The notes under the pieces: model-generated
The model's input: the letters and a program-made list of their open reading frames with translations, nothing else
Told to the model about the DNA's origin: nothing
Databases searched by the model: none
Program-made: the position numbers and the translations under genes
Shown here: positions 16,449-23,855 of the stretch, piece after piece
Layout: each line of letters begins with the position of its first letter
Position numbering within the stretch: the stretch's first letter is position 1
From: Streptomyces sp. LUP47B
GTDB taxonomy: Bacteria > Actinomycetota > Actinomycetes > Streptomycetales > Streptomycetaceae
NCBI RefSeq assembly: GCF_001746295.1
Contig: NZ_MJAH01000016.1
Coordinates: forward strand, 44,666-108,665
Direction of reading: 5' to 3'
DNA length: 64,000 nucleotides

Positions 16449-17162
16449 TCAGTCCCTGGCAAGGGGCGTCTCTGCGGAACCGCGCTTCTCCTTCAACTGC
16501 CCCTGCACGGAGGTGTAGTAGGCGTCAGCATGCTGAGAGGTATGGACCAGCTCATGGCCACGCCCGACGGAGACCTGCAACTTCGCCGCCGTCTCCGCGG
16601 TGGCCACGGCGTGCACCATCTGCTGATTCAGCCGGTCAACCGCGACCGCGAGCTCGCCGTAATTCTCCCGGAAGCGCAGGTCCAGGCCGACCCACGCGTC
16701 GACCCACAGCGCCGCCCAGTCGGCGGGCTCCAGGCCCGGCTGAAGTTCGCCCCGGTCCCGGGCGTCCTTCATCAGTTCGGCGATCACAGGGGTGTAGGTC
16801 CGCCACAGGTATCCGAAGAAGGGCTTGCCCTGCTCCGTCGCCAGGCGGTTCGCGGCCCTGATCACCGTCACATGGGGCGTCAGCACCGCCAGAAGGATCG
16901 AGGCGTCGACGACGCTCTGCAGACGAGGCGTGCCCAGCGTGATCGAATCCATGATCAGTGACTCTTGGACCACGCTGTAGGCGAGCTCGTCCTTGTCCCG
17001 CCACAGGTTGTACAGGGAGCCCCGGGAGAGGCTGCCCGCCCTCTCCAGGATCTGGTCCACCGTCGTCTTGGCGAAGCCCTGCTCGTCGAACAGCTCCGCG
17101 GCAGCTTTGAAGATCGCGTCGTACTTCGCCCGCGCTCGCGCCTGAACTGGCTGCCGTGCCAC
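16449..17162 (-). CDS. TetR regulator resembling gamma-butyrolactone/avenolide receptors
   Basis: 237 residues. The N-terminal helix-turn-helix (IFKAAAELFDEQGFAKTTV, then SLSRGSLYNLW) is a good TetR domain. The ligand domain follows the ScbR/ArpA pattern: a helix RLQSVVDASILLAVL, then IRAANRLATEQG, a GELQPGLEPADWAALWV segment and a RENYGEL helix, all at positions equivalent to those in butyrolactone receptors. Together with the acyl-CoA oxidase and the P450 this argues for a hormone receptor of the AvaR1 kind. The last 40 residues are an extra basic tail. Subfamily placement is by eye and needs a tree. Confidence 0.8.
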   Translation of the reverse strand: MARQPVQARARAKYDAIFKAAAELFDEQGFAKTTVDQILERAGSLSRGSLYNLWRDKDELAYSVVQESLIMDSITLGTPRLQSVVDASILLAVLTPHVTVIRAANRLATEQGKPFFGYLWRTYTPVIAELMKDARDRGELQPGLEPADWAALWVDAWVGLDLRFRENYGELAVAVDRLNQQMVHAVATAETAAKLQVSVGRGHELVHTSQHADAYYTSVQGQLKEKRGSAETPLARD

Positions 17163-17448
17163 CGTGCCTCCTGAAATTCAAACCGGTCACTGCCCGGCGC
17201 CGGACACCAAGGGGCCCGGACCGACGCAGACCACTCACCGCGAGTGCTGGTCTTCTGTGTGCGGACAGTAAGCGATGAGGTTAGTCGCATTATCACTGCG
17301 CCCACTACGCCGACGTTGATTCTTTCGCACCGCACATGGTTGAGTCCCTGTAACCAAACCAGGTGTCCGACCTTGTTTTTGCGGGTTGGGCGGGCGGCGA
17401 ACGTCTCCGAGACTCACGCAATCCAGGGCGTGTGAGCCCGGACACCCC
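17163..17448. other. Upstream region of the TetR gene and of the structured leader
   Basis: No gene seen. An inverted repeat TGGTT-N10-AACCA lies at 17337-17356 and includes GGTTGAG, which also occurs before the acyl-CoA oxidase gene (11365-11373 region). CAAACCGG at about 17180 is another possible half site. Promoters for the TetR gene and for the rightward leader should be here. Confidence 0.35.
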
Positions 17449-17785
17449 TCGGGCCGCGAGGCCCGAACGCCGCACATCTGGATGGCTGGCAGGGACATGC
17501 CTCTCCTGTTGTCGCGGGAGAGGCACGCCCCGGCCCTCGACCCGTGTCGAGTCAGCTCCGTCAACAACTGAATGTGGCCGTGTCCTGTTGTCGCAGAACA
17601 CGGCCACCAGTGGCGGCTCGCGAGAGCCGCCCGCACCCAGAGCTCGAATCCATGAACCCGCTGGGGTGCCACAGCAGGCGTGTTGTCGCACGCCTCGCAC
17701 CAGGATAGCCGCACCGGTCCTGCTCACAGCAGGACTGGGCGCAACCTCCTGGGCTGGAGCCCCAGCACCCTCAACAGGAGGTTGC
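17449..17785 (+). ncRNA. Structured leader with a tandem array of stem-loops
   Basis: Eight stem-loops in 337 nt, with paired arms: 17449-17455/17460-17466 (GCGA loop); 17498-17508/17515-17525 (TTGTCG loop); 17536-17541/17546-17551; 17574-17587/17594-17607 (TTGTCG loop, one C/A mismatch); 17612-17619/17624-17631 (GCGA loop); 17676-17682/17689-17695 (TTGTCG loop); 17717-17724/17728-17735; and 17741-17751/17775-17785, whose 3' arm contains the AGGAGG of the next gene. Stems differ while loops repeat, which argues for an RNA structure. It matches no RNA family I know. It may be a 5' leader or a free RNA. Confidence 0.6.
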
Positions 17786-17786
17786 T

Positions 17787-18332
17787 GTGCGCCATCCCTT
17801 GACGCACCACCGCGTGACCCGCCGCGCAGGATCAGGACTCCTCGCCGTAGCAGCCGTAGCCGGCACCGCGACGATGCTGTCCGCCGCCCCGGCATCCGCC
17901 CTGAGCTGGCACTGCTCCAAGGGCTCCCACACCATCGACACGGCCAACTACTCGGGACCGTGGCCTGACAACTGGAAGGTCACCGTCAAGAACTGCTCCG
18001 CACGCAGCGGCGCCTACGTCTACGGCAAGGCCACCATCAAGTGGGATGGGCCGACGTTCAACAACACCCACCCCAACGTCTTCGACGGCGCCAAGTACCG
18101 CCTGGTGGTGAAGAAGTCGGTGCGCGGCACCGACCCGACCGTGGCGAAGAAGGACTTCAACCTCGAGGGGAAGCTGGAGACCAGCGCCAACTCCGGCTCG
18201 TACACGACCGGCACGATCAAGGCCAAGGTCAACTCCACCAAGGCGTACGCCGACGGCACGCTCCTCCTGGACTGGCACCAGTGCTGCGGCGGCTACAAGT
18301 CGTGGGGCTTCCCCGCCTCGCCGAATACCTGA
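17787..18332 (+). CDS. Secreted small protein, unknown family
   Basis: 181 residues from a GTG five bases after AGGAGG. Residues 1-38 are a Sec signal peptide: a basic start with RR, the hydrophobic GLLAVAAVAGTATML and a cut after APASA. The mature part of about 140 residues is beta-rich, Lys- and Thr-rich, and has four cysteines including a CC pair near the end (WHQCCGGYKSW). I do not recognise it. Its ribosome site is buried in the 11-bp stem 17741-17751/17775-17785, so translation is probably controlled. A strong terminator follows. Confidence 0.75.
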   Translation: MRHPLTHHRVTRRAGSGLLAVAAVAGTATMLSAAPASALSWHCSKGSHTIDTANYSGPWPDNWKVTVKNCSARSGAYVYGKATIKWDGPTFNNTHPNVFDGAKYRLVVKKSVRGTDPTVAKKDFNLEGKLETSANSGSYTTGTIKAKVNSTKAYADGTLLLDWHQCCGGYKSWGFPASPNT

Positions 18333-18463
18333 GCAGCCATGACTGCGACTGCCCCGCCCGGCGGTCCAACAGGCCATCCGGCTCGGCTCTTGGGATCACC
18401 GCACCTTCCGTGAACCCAACAGCCGCGGGTCGGCCCGTCTTCCCCCGGGCGGCGCAGGCCCAT

Positions 18464-18499
18464 CGGCAAGGGTCCGGCCGCACGGCCGGACCCTTGCCG
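18464..18499 (+). terminator. Strong terminator hairpin
   Basis: Perfect 16-bp stem (18464-18479 with 18484-18499) with a GCAC tetraloop, lying between the secreted protein gene and the trpA-like gene. Confidence 0.8.
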
Positions 18500-18577
18500 G
18501 CCCGGGAAGCCACTTCCTCGTCACACCACGGATCGCCACAGCTGCCCAACCAGGTCTGGCCGACCCGAGAGGCCGTT

Positions 18578-19417
18578 ATGCGCACTTCTCCTCTGTCCTG
18601 GTCCGCTGCCCGTCTGGACTACGCCCTCGCGGCCAGCCGCGAAGAGCAGCGTGCTGCGCTCGCCATCTACCTGCCCGTCGGCTACCCGAACCGTGCCGCC
18701 AGTCGCGAGGCACTGCTGCTCGCCGCCGAGCACGCCGACGTGCTGGAGCTGGGCGTCCCGCACCACGACTGCCCGATGGACGGTCCGGTGATCCGGCAGG
18801 CCGCCGCGCAGGCCCTCGCCGGCTCGGACGGCTTTCAGATGCGCGACCTGTTCGCAGCCGCCGTCGACTTGACCGCCCGCACCAGCACTGCCCTGGTGGT
18901 CATGTCGTATTGGGAGCCGATCCGCTCCTACCGCCCGCGAGCTTTCGCACGCGAGCTGGCCGCCGCCGGCGGGGCAGGAGTGCTCGTGCCCGACCTTCCC
19001 CCGCACGCGGCGCCCCTGTGGCGCGAGACCGCCGCCGAGGCCGGGCTGCACACGGTGGCCCTGGCCCCGCGGCACGCATCCTCCGCCCGTCTCGCCGAGC
19101 TCGGCGCCACCACCACCGGCATGCTCTACGCCCCCGCGACGCCCGGTCTGACCGGCACCCGGCTCCCCCTCAGCCCGTATCTGCCGCGCCTGGTACGCCG
19201 ACTGCGTCAGGTCACCGGCCTTCCGGTCGCCACCGGAATCGGCATCAGCTCACCCCAGCAGGCCGCCCAAGCCGCGAACTTTTCGGACGCCGTGGTGATC
19301 GGCTCCGCCGTCATCCGCCGCATGCAGACCGCACCCGACACCCCCGGCCCAGCCGCCGCGGCCGCATGCCGCGACTTCGCCCAGGCCGTGCGCCAGGCCC
19401 GCCGGCCCGCGGCCTGA
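18578..19417 (+). CDS. trpA: Tryptophan synthase alpha chain homologue, stand-alone
   Basis: 279 residues, the normal TrpA length. The catalytic glutamate is in LELGVP and the catalytic aspartate in DCPMDGP (usually DPLADGP), so both acids of the indole-glycerol phosphate lyase reaction are kept. YLPVGYPNR matches the canonical N-terminal strand and TGIGISSPQQA the phosphate-binding region. No trpB or other trp gene is near. A solo TrpA could release free indole or feed a specialised pathway, or it could be a spare copy. The ATG at 18578 lies 79 nt after a terminator, so the gene has its own promoter. A zinc-ribbon membrane protein gene follows after 35 nt. Confidence 0.85.
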   Translation: MRTSPLSWSAARLDYALAASREEQRAALAIYLPVGYPNRAASREALLLAAEHADVLELGVPHHDCPMDGPVIRQAAAQALAGSDGFQMRDLFAAAVDLTARTSTALVVMSYWEPIRSYRPRAFARELAAAGGAGVLVPDLPPHAAPLWRETAAEAGLHTVALAPRHASSARLAELGATTTGMLYAPATPGLTGTRLPLSPYLPRLVRRLRQVTGLPVATGIGISSPQQAAQAANFSDAVVIGSAVIRRMQTAPDTPGPAAAAACRDFAQAVRQARRPAA

Positions 19418-19452
19418 CCCCCACCTTCTCGACGCGACTCGGAGATCCCTTC

Positions 19453-19998
19453 GTGAGCCTCCCTCATCAGCCGCGCACCAACCTCGACGACGGCTTCGTC
19501 GCCCAGTACACGCTCCCGGACTGGTACGCGAGCAACGCTCCGCAGTGCACCGACGCCACGCCCGCCGTCGCCTGGTACAGCGTCGACAACCCCGCACTCG
19601 ATCTCACTACCCGGTGCCGCATGTGTGCCGCGGCCGAGGTCGCCGCGGTCACCGTGCGCTCCCACCAGGGCCTGCTGGTGTGGATGCGCTGGCAGGCCAT
19701 CGACGGCCCATTCTGCGGACCCTGCGGCACCGCCCTCGTCCGCAAACTCACGGTCCGGACCTTGTGCCTGGGCTGGTGGAACCCCCTGTCGCTGGTCGCC
19801 GCGGCCCCCGCCGCGCTGGTGGCCAACGCAGCCGCCTATCGCCGACTGCGCCGTCTGCCGCCGCCCGTTCCGCTTCCCGGCCGTTCGCATGCCGACCCCG
19901 GCAACCCCCTCCTCGGCCGCCCGCTGGCGTACGTCGCACTAATTCCGCTGGTCGCAGCGATCTGGGGCCTCACCACAGCTCTAGGCCGCCTCACCTGA
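19453..19998 (+). CDS. Membrane protein with N-terminal zinc-ribbon-like region
   Basis: 181 residues from a GTG with GGAG about nine bases upstream. Paired cysteines CRMC near 56-59 and CGPC near 82-85 suggest a zinc ribbon. The domain contains RSHQGLLVWMRWQAIDGPFC, a pattern common in actinomycete small membrane proteins. A hydrophobic helix LSLVAAAPAALVANAAA follows near 115-131, and a second span ends the protein (YVALIPLVAAIWGLTTAL). Function unknown. It follows the trpA-like gene by 35 nt and may be co-transcribed with it. Confidence 0.65.
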   Translation: MSLPHQPRTNLDDGFVAQYTLPDWYASNAPQCTDATPAVAWYSVDNPALDLTTRCRMCAAAEVAAVTVRSHQGLLVWMRWQAIDGPFCGPCGTALVRKLTVRTLCLGWWNPLSLVAAAPAALVANAAAYRRLRRLPPPVPLPGRSHADPGNPLLGRPLAYVALIPLVAAIWGLTTALGRLT

Positions 19999-20090
19999 TG
20001 AACCAGGCCCTCGCGCGCGCCCCGCCGCAGTCCGGCGAACCCCTCCCCAGACCTCGGTCCCGAGCACACGAACACACAGATCAGATTGGA

Positions 20091-20477
20091 ATGACGGTGA
20101 AGATACGGAAGAACCTGGCGGCCCGAACTCTGGGCATCGGCGCGGCGGTTGCCGCCTGCCTCATGCTCACGTCCGGCGTGGCTGAAGCGGGGAGCTTCGG
20201 ACCCAAGGCCATGGTCGACGTGAACGGCGTGAAGAGGGGCACCGCGCAATTCATCGCGAACGGCGACCAGCTGATCGTGTGCGACACCCGCGCGGACGGT
20301 TTCGCGCCCAAGGTCAGCGTCTACTACGCGAACACGGACACGCTCGTGTGGCGCGTGACGGCCAACCTGGGCAAGGGCTGGTGCGTGAAGTCCAGCAAGA
20401 ACCTGGGGGAGAGGACCCGCTACGACTTCTGGGCTACCGGCTTGAACCAGAGGCTCTACGTTGGCACGGCCGGCTGA
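20091..20477 (+). CDS. Small secreted protein, unknown family
   Basis: 128 residues from ATG 20091; a GTG at 20097 is also possible and neither ribosome site is strong. A Sec signal (KIRKNLAARTLGIGAAVAACL, cut near VAEAGS) precedes a mature domain of about 95 residues with two cysteines, one in LIVCDTRADG and one in KGWCVKSS, likely a disulphide. It has no enzyme motif. It resembles the first secreted protein (17787) only in size and secretion. A terminator hairpin lies about 230 nt downstream. Confidence 0.6.
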   Translation: MTVKIRKNLAARTLGIGAAVAACLMLTSGVAEAGSFGPKAMVDVNGVKRGTAQFIANGDQLIVCDTRADGFAPKVSVYYANTDTLVWRVTANLGKGWCVKSSKNLGERTRYDFWATGLNQRLYVGTAG

Positions 20478-20828
20478 CGCCGGGACGGCCACACCCGGAA
20501 GGCATAAACCCCCACGTCCCGTGCGCTGCGTCGATCACGCCTCCGGCTGAGGCCATCGACTGGATCAACCCTCCTCTGGCGGGGCGGAGCTGAGCGAGCC
20601 CGGCAGGTCGACGCCCACGCAGTTGAGGCGGCGACGAAGCCGCAGGAGCACCGCGGCCGCCGTATCCTCGCTGGACCTGCTCTGGCGAGAGCGCGGCAAG
20701 CCTGCTGGTCACGGGCCCCGACAATCCCCCGTCGGGGCCCGCATGCGCTCAAGCCCTAGGCGGACGGAGATCCCTCGTCGAGTCGGAAGACTCCCGGCGC
20801 GAAGCCCTCATCTGTATACCGCGCCAGT
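20478..20828. other. Gene-free stretch with a terminator hairpin
   Basis: No gene supported. A perfect 11-bp stem (20712-20722 with 20731-20741, 8-nt loop) is a likely terminator for the secreted-protein gene and isolates the lexA promoter. Confidence 0.55.
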
Positions 20829-20842
20829 CGAAACAGTGTTCC
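20829..20842. promoter_or_regulatory. Candidate SOS (LexA) box upstream of lexA
   Basis: CGAAACAGTGTTCC matches the actinobacterial LexA consensus CGAAC-N4-GTTCG at eight of ten specified positions. It lies 62 nt before the lexA start, where autorepression would act. Confidence 0.55.
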
Positions 20843-20903
20843 ATTTGTGCAGGGTGCCGGGTTATCGTCGCGATCTGAGAGATCTTGTACGGAGGCGCCC
20901 CGG

Positions 20904-21569
20904 ATGGAGAATCCTGCACGGAGAGGCCGGCCCCCGGGCATCCGGACGGCCGAGGGGGAGCTGACGGACCGGCAGGCGGCGATCGTCCGCTGCATCACCG
21001 AGGCGGTTCTGCGGCAGGGCTATCCGCCGTCGATGCGGGAGATCGGCCAGGCCGTGGAGCTCGCCAGCACGTCCTCGGTCGCCTACCAACTGATGGCCCT
21101 TGAGGGCAAGGGCGTCCTTTACCGGGACCCGCACACCCCCCGCGCCTACCGCGTGCGGCCGTCGTGGGCACCCGACCTTGGAGGCCGGGGCGTGGCCCCC
21201 GTCGACGTGCCGCTCGTCGGCCGGATCGCGGCCGGTGCGCCCCTGCTGGCCGAGGAGATGATCGAGGACGTCTACTCGCTGCCCCGGCAGGTCGTAGGCG
21301 AGGGTGACCTGTTCGCCCTGACAGTGTCCGGCGACTCCATGATCGACGCGGCGATCTGTGACGGCGATGTCGTGACCGTGCGGCGGCAAGACAGCGCCGA
21401 CCACGGCGACATCGTCGCCGCTCTCCTGGACGACTCGGCCACGGTGAAGGTATTGAGGCGGCAGGACGGACGGGTGTGGCTGATGCCACGCAACCCGTCC
21501 TTCGAACCCATCCCCGGCGACGACGCACGCATCCTCGGCAAGGTCGTCGGCGTCCTGCGCGTGCTGTAG
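20904..21569 (+). CDS. lexA: LexA-type SOS repressor (probable paralogue)
   Basis: 221 residues from an ATG eight bases after GGAGG. The N-terminal winged helix (LTDRQAAIVRCITEAV, then PPSMREIGQAVELASTSSV) is followed by an S24 peptidase domain: the self-cleavage Ala-Gly bond at about 110-111 in RIAAGAP, the catalytic Ser near 145 in SGDSMID and the Lys near 182 in ATVKVLRR. It should cleave itself when RecA is activated. Streptomyces chromosomes normally carry a housekeeping lexA elsewhere; this copy heads a mutagenesis/repair island and has an SOS-like box upstream, so it may be a dedicated second repressor. Confidence 0.92.
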   Translation: MENPARRGRPPGIRTAEGELTDRQAAIVRCITEAVLRQGYPPSMREIGQAVELASTSSVAYQLMALEGKGVLYRDPHTPRAYRVRPSWAPDLGGRGVAPVDVPLVGRIAAGAPLLAEEMIEDVYSLPRQVVGEGDLFALTVSGDSMIDAAICDGDVVTVRRQDSADHGDIVAALLDDSATVKVLRRQDGRVWLMPRNPSFEPIPGDDARILGKVVGVLRVL

Positions 21570-21618
21570 ACCCGGGTCGCACGGTTGCCCAGCGCCGCGG
21601 GGGTGCGAGAGTGGCGGT

Positions 21619-22365
21619 ATGTGTGGTCGATACGCATCCACTCGCAGCCCGCAGGAACTGGCGCCGCTTTTCCAGGTGCCCGACGTCCCCGCGAAGGAGA
21701 CGCTCGCGCCGAACTGGAATGTCGCCCCGACCAACGACGTGTGGGCCGTCCTCGAGCGCACACCCCGCGACGACAAGGACGACATCGCGGCAGTGCAGCG
21801 GGAACTGCGGCCGCTGCGCTGGGGCCTGGTCCCGTCGTGGGCGAAGGACGTGAAGATCGGCGCCCGGATGATCAACGCGCGGGTCGAGACGGTGCACGAA
21901 AAGCCTGCGTTCCGTCGCGCGTTCACCCGCCGCCGCTGTCTGCTGCCCGCCGACGGCTTCTACGAGTGGCAGCAGGTCAAGGACCCCGCCACCGGCAAGG
22001 CCCGCAAGCAGCCCTACTTCATCCGCCCCGAGGACGACGAGGTGATGGCACTCGCTGGGCTGTACGAGTACTGGCGCGACCCGGCCGTGAAGCGGGACGA
22101 CGACCCGGCCGCCTGGCTGATGACCTGCACCATCATCACCACCGAAGCCACTGACGCGGCCGGCCGGGTCCATCCCCGCATGCCGCTCGCCCTCACCCCC
22201 GAGCACTTCGACGCCTGGCTCGACCCCACTCACCAGGATCCCGACGAACTGCGGACCCTGCTCGACCAGCCGGCCGGCGGTCACCTCGACGCCCGCCCGG
22301 TCTCCACCGCGGTCAACAACGTCCGCAACAACGGACCCCAACTCCTGGACGAACTCACCCCTTGA
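21619..22365 (+). CDS. SRAP (YedK/HMCES) abasic-site shielding protein
   Basis: 248 residues. It starts MCGRY, so Cys2 becomes the N-terminal nucleophile that forms a thiazolidine crosslink with abasic DNA. The other conserved positions are present: NWNVAPTND, the WGLVPSWAKD loop, the INARVET strand, the GFYEW glutamate and the RVHPRMP histidine. SRAP proteins protect abasic sites in single-stranded DNA and are commonly linked to translesion genes in bacteria. It lies 49 nt after lexA on the same strand, so both probably share an SOS-controlled transcript. Confidence 0.93.
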   Translation: MCGRYASTRSPQELAPLFQVPDVPAKETLAPNWNVAPTNDVWAVLERTPRDDKDDIAAVQRELRPLRWGLVPSWAKDVKIGARMINARVETVHEKPAFRRAFTRRRCLLPADGFYEWQQVKDPATGKARKQPYFIRPEDDEVMALAGLYEYWRDPAVKRDDDPAAWLMTCTIITTEATDAAGRVHPRMPLALTPEHFDAWLDPTHQDPDELRTLLDQPAGGHLDARPVSTAVNNVRNNGPQLLDELTP

Positions 22366-22486
22366 AGGCGCTCAGATAACTCCTGTGCAGGCGACTTCTG
22401 CTCAGGAGCGAGCATGTGGCACTCAGGTGTGGCACCGTAGAGCCAGGCTGGCTCCGTCGTTTCCCCCCGTAGCGACGGAGCCAGCC

Positions 22487-22726
22487 TCACTGCATCCCGG
22501 ACTCCGCCGCCTCCACGGGCCCGGGGAGCGCCTGCCGGAGATCGGCGTACAGGCGGATCCGTACGCCGGGCTGACCCGGTTCCCGCGTCATATGCTCGGC
22601 CGGTGCGGTTGCCCACGTCCGGGTGACGGCGTTCTGGAAGGCCATCACGGTCGCTTCGTCGGCTCCGGCGACGTCGACGACGAGCAGGCCGGGTTCGGAC
22701 AAGTGCAATTCTCGAATCGGATCCAC
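22487..22726 (-). CDS. DUF6207-like small Streptomyces protein
   Basis: 79 residues. The sequence MDPIRELHLSEPGLLVVDVA, the AFQNAVTRTWATA helix and the PGQPGVRIRLYADLRQ end match the small DUF6207 family as I remember it. Its role is unknown; members are cytoplasmic and recur near variable regions. It stands alone between the SRAP gene and imuB, convergent with SRAP. Confidence 0.6.
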   Translation of the reverse strand: MDPIRELHLSEPGLLVVDVAGADEATVMAFQNAVTRTWATAPAEHMTREPGQPGVRIRLYADLRQALPGPVEAAESGMQ

Positions 22727-22809
22727 GTCTGTCAGTACGTGTCCGTGGCCGGCCTAGTTCTGTTCAAACTCCCGATTCACCCGACCGGGCGAGTTGTCCG
22801 TGGCGAGAG

Positions 22810-23853
22810 CTAGCGTCCCAGCCCCTCCCTTGGATGGCCGCCGCGGTCCCGACGGGCTGCCAGAGGACGTGAGCTGACGGCGAGGGCGGCCGGGTAGATC
22901 ACCTGGTGCCCGTAGCGCGTGCGGGCACGATCGGCGACGGCTTCGAGTGCGAGGGGTTTGTCGTCGCCTGCGTCGAGGGTGAGCTGCCGGGTGGCCCGGG
23001 CGGCGGGCCGAAGCGCGTCGGCCCGCAGCGCGATGCTGCGGACCCGGGCGCGCTGGAGCCCGAGGGAGTCGTACACCGCATACGCGGTCCGGGCCAGAAG
23101 GAGGGTGTGCTGGGTGGCTTCCGGCAGGGTTCGGCTGCGGCGGGTGGCGCTGCCGTCGGCGTAGCGGATGGTGCAGGTCACGCCGGTGGCGATCTGGCCG
23201 GAGGCGCGCAGGCGGGCGCCGAGGTCGTCGGCGAGCGCGAGCAGCGTGCGCCGGTGGGCGGCGGGGTCGAGTTCGTCCCGGGCAAAGCGGTGTTCCGTGC
23301 TGAGACTCGCCGGAGCCGGGGTGGGGTCGACGACCTGGGTGTCGTGACCGTGGGCGTGCTCGTGGAGGGCGCGGCCGGCACGGGCACCAAGGAGGCGCTG
23401 CAGGGTGTGCTGGGGGACGTCGGCGACGTCGCCGACGGTGTGCAGGCCGTACTCGGCGAGCGTTGCCGCCGTCTTCGTGCCCACGCCGGGCAGTTCCCGT
23501 ACGGGCCGGGGCCGCAGGAACGCTGCGATCGCCTCGGGGGAGTCGTCGATGACGGTGCGCCGCCCCAGCGGTGTGAGGGCGCAGGCCATGGTGGCGAGCA
23601 TCGGGGTGCCGGCCACGCCCGCCGCGCTGCGCACCCCGAAGTGGGCGAGGGCGCGGAGCTGGACGAGTTCGGTGATGCCGCGGGCATCGCGCTGCCACCA
23701 GCGCATCGCCCCGGTGAGGTCGAGGAGGGCACCGTCCTCGAGCATCTGCACGCGCGGCGTGAAGTCCTCCAGCAAGTGGCGCAGCCGTTCCGGGAGTTCA
23801 GGGTCGGCGTCGGGCGGCGGGTCGAAGGAGAGACGGAGGATGCTGCGGTTCAT
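22810..23853 (-). CDS. imuB: ImuB-like Y-family polymerase homologue, catalytically altered
   Basis: 347 residues from the ATG at 23853, two bases after the dnaE2 stop, so tightly coupled. It has the Y-family palm, fingers and little-finger layout: the helix-hairpin-helix LPGVGTKTAATLAEYGLHTVGD and a DNA-binding tail. The N-terminal metal-binding stretch (D-x-D-x-FF) is absent (ILRLSFDPPP) and the SIDE motif reads MLEDGALLD, so it is probably inactive, as expected of ImuB, which bridges DnaE2 to the clamp. Longer readings upstream in this frame are shadows of dnaE2. No imuA is visible nearby. Confidence 0.75.
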   Translation of the reverse strand: MNRSILRLSFDPPPDADPELPERLRHLLEDFTPRVQMLEDGALLDLTGAMRWWQRDARGITELVQLRALAHFGVRSAAGVAGTPMLATMACALTPLGRRTVIDDSPEAIAAFLRPRPVRELPGVGTKTAATLAEYGLHTVGDVADVPQHTLQRLLGARAGRALHEHAHGHDTQVVDPTPAPASLSTEHRFARDELDPAAHRRTLLALADDLGARLRASGQIATGVTCTIRYADGSATRRSRTLPEATQHTLLLARTAYAVYDSLGLQRARVRSIALRADALRPAARATRQLTLDAGDDKPLALEAVADRARTRYGHQVIYPAALAVSSRPLAARRDRGGHPREGLGR

Positions 23854-23855
23854 GA

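Noticed and set aside
17640..17660. Possible tRNA T-arm (CTCGAATCC)
   Set aside because: No acceptor stem, D-arm or anticodon arm can be formed around it; it lies within the stem-loop leader.
17449..17785. CRISPR array interpretation of the repeated TGTTGTCGC
   Set aside because: Only the nine-base loop repeats, the spacing is irregular and the flanks form stems; there are no repeats of CRISPR length and no cas genes.
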